This document shows, piece after piece, positions 6,005 to 9,065 of a stretch of 9,065 nt of DNA. Made by a program: the position numbers and the translations under genes. Origin of the DNA: Sulfurovum sp. (lineage in GTDB: Bacteria > Campylobacterota > Campylobacteria > Campylobacterales > Sulfurovaceae); contig DQVY01000274.1 of NCBI GenBank assembly GCA_015661535.1, forward strand, positions 1-9,065, written 5' to 3'. Numbering within the stretch: position 1 is the first letter of the stretch; every line of letters begins with the position of its first letter. The notes beneath the pieces were generated by a model. The model was not told where the DNA came from. It ran no database searches and saw nothing but the letters and a program-made list of their open reading frames with translations.

Positions 6005-7837
6005 TTAAGTATTTCGTTTTATGCGTACTTTTTTTGGGTCGAAGAGGGCTATGGCTTCTTTGATCATGGGTTCTTCCAGTAGGGTGGAGGGGTCTTTTTC
6101 TTTGGCGGCTTCTGTGTCTCCTGCTTCGGGGGAGATACAGGAGCTTTTCATCTCTATCTCTTCTATCATGGAAGAAGTGTCTGCATCATTATGGGGAACG
6201 TTGGAGACTTCGACCACTTCGGCAGGCTCAGTGACCTTATTACTTTTTTGTGTAACATTTTCGGTGCCTGAGCTTGTCGAAGGTGAAGTACTAACTACTT
6301 TTTTTTTAGCTACATTGACTATTTTGGTTTCAAAACCAAAGGTGTCTTTTGCAAACATATTGATGAGCCCCCAGTGGGTGGTTAATGTTTTTTTATCTTC
6401 ACCCTCTACCATAGATTCCCAGGTCAGGGTATTATCTTCGAAATTTTGGAAGGCAATATTGCGCTCAAAACAGGCACCTAGGTCATAGTCTCTGTCATAG
6501 AGTTTTTTGATAAACATGTCGAATGTTTTTTGATGGGGATTGGCTTGGATAGGCTCATCCACCGTGTTACTTAGCTCTTGGGTCACTGAGGCTGTCGAAT
6601 GTGCTTCACTCACTGAACTTGTCGGCTTCTCTTCTGTCACTGGGCTTGTTGAAGTGTTGAGTATAGGTGTAGGTAAAGAAGAGTCTATCTCATCTTGTGT
6701 AATGGTAATGACTTCAGGACGCACAGTGAGGTCGGGAGAGGGTGAACTCACCATGATCTCTGAGACCTCTACTCCTTTAAGTTCTTGTTCCAGACCTCGT
6801 ATCATGGTATCGATATCTTTGATCTCCAAAGATTCCATCATTTTAAAAAGTGAGAGTGACAATACAAATTCACCATCACTGCCAAGAGAGAGTAAAGATT
6901 TTGATTCTGCTATGACCCTAAAAAACCGTTCAATGATCATAGGCGAGAATGTACCATTCCCATTGAGCAAAAGATCTTTCAAATAGAGTGTGAGTTCATC
7001 GAGGATCATCTCTGCTTCATAGTCAGATGCCATGCGAATAAAAGCGAGTATCTTGCTACTGTCTTTGTGCATAATGTCTGATAGCAAGGCTTCAAGATGG
7101 CTAGGTTCTATGATGCCTAACATCCCTGTTACGGTACCTACATCTACAAAATTCTTGGAGTAGACAATCGCTTGATCCATGAGGGTGAGAGAATCTCGTA
7201 AACTTCCGGCACCAGAACGTGCAATAATGTCCAAAGCATCTCTTTCATAGCCTACTTCTTCAAGATTTAAAATATGTTCCAAGTGCTTTAATACAAGGTT
7301 TTGAGGTATTTTTTTAAAGCGAAAATGCTGTGTTCTTGAGAGAATGGTCGCAGGAAGTTTCAGCGGGTCTGTGGTTGCCAAGATGAATTTCACAAAATCA
7401 GGAGGCTCTTCAAGGGTTTTAAGCAAAGCATTAAAGGCTTGCGGGGTGAGCATGTGGACTTCATCGATGATAAATATTTTGTAACGTGCGGAGCTTGGTT
7501 TGTATTTGGTGTGTTCTATGAGGTCTTTAATATCATCAATACCGCGGTTACTCGCAGCATCCATCTCAATGATGTCCATATGTGAGCTCTCTGCAGCCAT
7601 TTTACAGTGCGTACAGACACCGCAGGGGTGAGAAGTTTCTCCTTGTTCACAAAGCAGTGCTTTGGCAAAAATACGTGCTGTAGAGGTCTTTCCTGAGCCT
7701 CTAAGTCCTGAAAAAAGGTAGGCATGAGAGAGTCTGTTGCCATCCAGTGCAAGTGACAATGTTTGTGAAACTGCCTCTTGGCCTATAAGGTCATCAAAGG
7801 TGGCAGGTCGGTATTTTCTTGCAAGTGCTAAAGACAC
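6005..7837 (-). CDS. dnaX: DNA polymerase III subunits gamma/tau (clamp loader ATPase)
   Basis: AAA+ subunit of the clamp loader, which opens the beta clamp and ties it to the replicase. Of 610 residues, 1-220 are the ATPase: Walker A GLRGSGKT (44-51), a zinc module with Cys63, 72, 75 and 78, Walker B IFIIDEVH (121-128), sensor 1 LATTDP (153-158) and sensor 2 GSLRDS (211-216). The arginine-finger motif, usually SRC, reads SRT (167-169). The helical collar domain follows to about 355. A Ser/Thr/Pro-rich linker (about 360-430) has three 9-residue repeats (396-422); a second folded part is about 435-510; another low-complexity linker precedes the C-terminal peptide EAIALFDPKKVRIK (594-607). A nine-A run encodes Lys511-513 and both other frames stop at once, so a short 513-515 residue form is plausible. 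The ATG at 7837 has GAGGAG (7841-7846) upstream; an adjacent in-frame ATG at 7840 is too close to it. Confidence 0.96.
   Translation of the reverse strand: MSLALARKYRPATFDDLIGQEAVSQTLSLALDGNRLSHAYLFSGLRGSGKTSTARIFAKALLCEQGETSHPCGVCTHCKMAAESSHMDIIEMDAASNRGIDDIKDLIEHTKYKPSSARYKIFIIDEVHMLTPQAFNALLKTLEEPPDFVKFILATTDPLKLPATILSRTQHFRFKKIPQNLVLKHLEHILNLEEVGYERDALDIIARSGAGSLRDSLTLMDQAIVYSKNFVDVGTVTGMLGIIEPSHLEALLSDIMHKDSSKILAFIRMASDYEAEMILDELTLYLKDLLLNGNGTFSPMIIERFFRVIAESKSLLSLGSDGEFVLSLSLFKMMESLEIKDIDTMIRGLEQELKGVEVSEIMVSSPSPDLTVRPEVITITQDEIDSSLPTPILNTSTSPVTEEKPTSSVSEAHSTASVTQELSNTVDEPIQANPHQKTFDMFIKKLYDRDYDLGACFERNIAFQNFEDNTLTWESMVEGEDKKTLTTHWGLINMFAKDTFGFETKIVNVAKKKVVSTSPSTSSGTENVTQKSNKVTEPAEVVEVSNVPHNDADTSSMIEEIEMKSSCISPEAGDTEAAKEKDPSTLLEEPMIKEAIALFDPKKVRIKRNT
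6208..6282. repeat. Inverted pair of small palindromic repeat units in dnaX
   Basis: GTCGAAG (6276-6282) is the reverse complement of CTTCGAC (6208-6214), and CTGAGC (6268-6273) of GCTCAG (6226-6231), with ACC/GGT at the inner ends (6234-6236, 6263-6265). The arms resemble the CTTCGACAAGCTCAGG-type repeat that recurs in many bacterial genomes and reads as PSTSSG or EPVEV in proteins. Here it encodes SPSTSSGT and TEPAEVVEVS in the DnaX linker. Confidence 0.6.
6299..6307 (-). promoter_or_regulatory. Nine-A slippery run in dnaX, candidate programmed frameshift
   Basis: On the coding strand AAA AAA AAA encodes Lys511-513. Slipping by -1, or an extra A in the mRNA, gives AGT AGT TAG (stop at 6291-6293). 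Losing one A gives AAG TAG (stop at 6295-6297). Both products would end 0-2 residues after the run, removing about 97 C-terminal residues. Thermus dnaX uses a similar A9 run for transcriptional slippage (known). Confidence 0.6.
6572..6652. repeat. Three tandem 27-base repeats in the dnaX linker
   Basis: Units at 6626-6652, 6599-6625 and 6572-6598 encode STSPVTEEK, PTSSVSEAH and STASVTQEL (residues 396-422). On the plus strand, CACTGAGGCTGTCGAA (6584), CACTGAACTTGTCGGC (6611) and CACTGGGCTTGTTGAA (6638) are spaced exactly 27 bases. The core looks like the same GAGCTTGTCGAAG-type unit found at 6208-6282. Repeats are diverged, so the expansion is not recent. Confidence 0.7.
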
Positions 7838-7852
7838 ATCATCTCCTCGGCT

Positions 7853-7869
7853 TTTATAGCAATATTGTA
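7853..7869 (-). promoter_or_regulatory. Candidate dnaX promoter
   Basis: Reading the minus strand, TGCTATAAA (7861-7853) is an extended -10, and TACAAT (7869-7864) is an alternative. The first would start transcription almost on the GAGGAG ribosome site, so the second fits a normal leader better. The two choices cannot be separated by eye. Confidence 0.35.
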
Positions 7870-7888
7870 GTAGGTTTTTACTTTTAGT

Positions 7889-7897
7889 TGGTATAAT
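7889..7897 (+). promoter_or_regulatory. Promoter of the zinc metallopeptidase gene
   Basis: TGGTATAAT is a perfect extended -10 (hexamer 7892-7897) preceded by a T-rich stretch (7874-7887). The predicted start is near 7904. It is divergent from the dnaX promoter, with about 25-40 bases between the two -10 boxes. Confidence 0.7.
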
Positions 7898-7921
7898 TGA
7901 GTAAAAATGAAGGGCTTGAAG

Positions 7922-8800
7922 ATGAGAATGGACGATGAACGTGAAAGCAGTAATATAGATGATAGAAGAGCAAGTTCAGGAGGTCGTGGAGGGAGCATGC
8001 CCTCTATGAACACGATGATGATGCTGTGGCCTATTGTCAAGCCATTGCTGCGTTCTAAGTTTGGTATGCTTCTTATTGCCGGAGGTGTGGCAGCCTATAT
8101 GCTGGGGTATAACCCTCTTGCTTTACTTGGCATGGGAGGAAGCACTGTTTCACGTCCTGTCGATAAAGTAAAGGATGAAAAACAGGCTGTGTTCATTAAA
8201 AAAGTACTGGCAAGTACAGAAGATGTATGGAAAAAACAACTGCGAGGGTATAGGGAACCTGTGATGGTACTGTACCGCGGGAGTACACGGTCAGGCTGTG
8301 GTCATGCTTCGGCTCAGATGGGACCTTTTTATTGTCCTGCGGACCAAAAAGTCTATCTTGATCTGGGCTTTTTTGATGAATTGGCAGGCAAGCATGGCGC
8401 ACCTGGAGACTTTGCACAAGCCTATGTGCTTGCACATGAGATAGGACATCATATTCAAAATTTGCAAGGCACACTAGCAAAAGTACAACAAGCAAAACAG
8501 AGCTGGGGCGGCAGCAGTAAAAAATCGAATGCATTACAGGTAAAAGTAGAACTTCAGGCAGACTGTTATGCGGGTGCCTGGGCGTATCATGCACACAAGC
8601 AGTTTGATATACTCGAACCGGGTGACGTAGAAGAAGCATTACGTGCAGCATCTTCCATTGGTGATGATACTTTACAAAAACAGGCAGGACAGCGTGTACG
8701 ACCAGATGGTTTTACGCATGGGAGTTCTGCACAACGGGTAAAGTGGTTCAGACGGGGGTTTGAATCAGGTGATTTGAGAGAGTGTAACACCTTTAAGTAG
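7922..8800 (+). CDS. ypfJ: YpfJ-type neutral zinc metallopeptidase, membrane-anchored
   Basis: A 292-residue member of the putative neutral zinc metallopeptidase family (Zn_peptidase, YpfJ). It starts MRMDDERESSNIDDRR, the family's conserved N-terminus. A Gly/Ser/Met-rich stretch leads to one hydrophobic segment (about 47-67, FGMLLIAGGVAAYMLGY), a likely membrane anchor. HEIGHHIQ (172-179) gives two His ligands and the catalytic Glu173; Glu210 in VELQADCYAGAWA is the likely third ligand. GCGHASAQMGPFYCPADQKVYLDL (125-148) is also a family block, with Cys126 and Cys138. The substrate is unknown. The frame opens at an ATG at 7907, only about 3 bases from the predicted transcript start; 7922 has AAGGG (7910-7914) 7 bases ahead and fits the family start better. 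A leaderless start at 7907 remains possible. Confidence 0.88.
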   Translation: MRMDDERESSNIDDRRASSGGRGGSMPSMNTMMMLWPIVKPLLRSKFGMLLIAGGVAAYMLGYNPLALLGMGGSTVSRPVDKVKDEKQAVFIKKVLASTEDVWKKQLRGYREPVMVLYRGSTRSGCGHASAQMGPFYCPADQKVYLDLGFFDELAGKHGAPGDFAQAYVLAHEIGHHIQNLQGTLAKVQQAKQSWGGSSKKSNALQVKVELQADCYAGAWAYHAHKQFDILEPGDVEEALRAASSIGDDTLQKQAGQRVRPDGFTHGSSAQRVKWFRRGFESGDLRECNTFK

Positions 8801-8913
8801 GTCGGGATGTCCTCTTCCCAACATAAACATGCATACAATAAAAATGATACATAACCAGTATTATTTAAACCATTACAAACAAAACCAATTCATAAGCATC
8901 TAAACTAATAATA

Positions 8914-9007
8914 TGTAGGGTGGTGCATTTATGCTCACCTCTTATAAAGTTAAATATTCACAATCAAATATATTTTGTTTTGATGGGCATAAATGCACCA
9001 CCCTACA
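8914..9007. repeat. 94-base MITE-like inverted-repeat element
   Basis: The left arm, TGT then AGGGTGGTGCATTTATGC (8914-8934), is matched without error by the reverse complement of 8987-9007; the match continues to 24 bases with one wobble (8937/8984). The inner 46 bases are AT-rich and non-coding. It contains no transposase. Similar GTAGGGTGG-type inverted repeats are known as dispersed small elements in several bacteria. Clear target duplications are not visible. Confidence 0.7.
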
Positions 9008-9021
9008 ATTAACCCCATTTT

Positions 9022-9030
9022 TGCTATAAT
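9022..9030 (+). promoter_or_regulatory. Strong promoter facing out of the window
   Basis: TGCTATAAT is a perfect extended -10 preceded by ATTTT (9017-9021), a textbook Campylobacterota promoter. The -10 begins 18 bases after the end of the inverted repeat, so the element's right tip occupies the -35 position. The transcript should start near 9037 and serve a plus-strand gene beyond 9065. Confidence 0.7.
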
Positions 9031-9065
9031 CCTTCTCATAAAATAAACCACCTAAAACGTAAAAT

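Larger units (their letters stand above)
8801..9065. other. Gene-free right end of the window
   Basis: 265 AT-rich bases after the peptidase stop. From 8801 to 8913 I see only a weak dyad (GGGA 8804-8807 with TCCC 8816-8819) and no credible gene. Then comes a 94-base inverted-repeat element (8914-9007) and an outward promoter (9022-9030). No start codon for the downstream gene is reached. Confidence 0.6.

Noticed and set aside
6572..6664. CRISPR-like array
   Set aside because: The three 27-base units are directly adjacent with no spacers, diverged, and in frame with dnaX.
6021..6986. Plus-strand open frames of 155 and 148 codons opposite dnaX
   Set aside because: Low-complexity Ser/Val-rich translations produced by the repetitive dnaX linker read backwards; no start signals.
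8196..8651. 151-codon open frame antisense to the peptidase gene
   Set aside because: Overlaps the HEIGHH-containing gene completely and shows no family features.
8801..8822. Possible terminator after the peptidase gene
   Set aside because: Only four solid pairs (GGGA/TCCC) with an 8-base loop and no U tail.
8830..8904. Small 24-codon open frame after the peptidase
   Set aside because: No ribosome binding site, biased Asn/Tyr/Gln composition expected from AT-rich non-coding DNA.
8938..8983. Insertion sequence with a transposase between the inverted repeats
   Set aside because: The interior is only 46 AT-rich bases and cannot encode a protein.

Overview
The window reads as ordinary chromosomal core DNA of a sulfur- or hydrogen-oxidising type member of the Campylobacterota (Sulfurovum or Sulfurimonas-like; the genus is a guess). 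Three things point there. The order metK, ferredoxin, ndk, yceD/DUF177, rpmF, plsX, fabH matches, from memory, the Helicobacter pylori metK-ndk-(DUF177)-rpmF-plsX-fabH block and the Campylobacter jejuni fdxA-ndk-(DUF177)-rpmF-plsX-fabH block. The promoters have the T-rich, extended -10 form usual in that phylum (for example TGGTATAAT at 7889-7897 and TGCTATAAT at 9022-9030). The DNA is AT-rich with short spacers.

Layout. Bases 1-81 are a metK leader with overlapping inverted repeats. Next come metK (82-1239), a hairpin, a promoter and an Alv-type 2[4Fe-4S] ferredoxin (1386-1748), then another hairpin and promoter. After that lies a compact plus-strand run: ndk (1908-2321), yceD/DUF177 (2339-2713), rpmF (2738-2899, too short for many gene callers) and plsX (2903-3892). 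A 129-base gap with a hairpin and a candidate promoter separates plsX from fabH (4022-5029) and the tightly following ymdB-like phosphoesterase (5033-5842). A convergent gap (5843-6004) precedes dnaX on the minus strand (6005-7837). Divergent from dnaX, a membrane-anchored YpfJ-type zinc metallopeptidase (7922-8800) follows. The last 265 bases carry no gene; they hold a 94-base inverted-repeat element and a strong promoter facing out of the window.

How the genes fit together. rpmF-plsX-fabH is the widespread link between ribosomal protein L32 and the start of phospholipid and fatty acid synthesis, with DUF177 as the usual partner of rpmF. metK supplies S-adenosylmethionine, ndk balances nucleoside triphosphates, the ferredoxin carries low-potential electrons, and dnaX encodes the replicative clamp-loader ATPase.

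No defence system, prophage, CRISPR array or transposase gene is visible. The most interesting signals are inside and near the housekeeping genes. dnaX has a nine-A run where both other frames stop within one to three codons, suggesting programmed production of a short gamma-like form. The dnaX linker downstream and upstream of it is built partly from a small palindromic repeat family, including a 27-base tandem repeat. The MITE-like inverted repeat lies against a promoter at the right end. Several start sites are best moved from the longest reading frame: ndk to 1908, plsX to 2903, fabH to 4022 and the peptidase to 7922.
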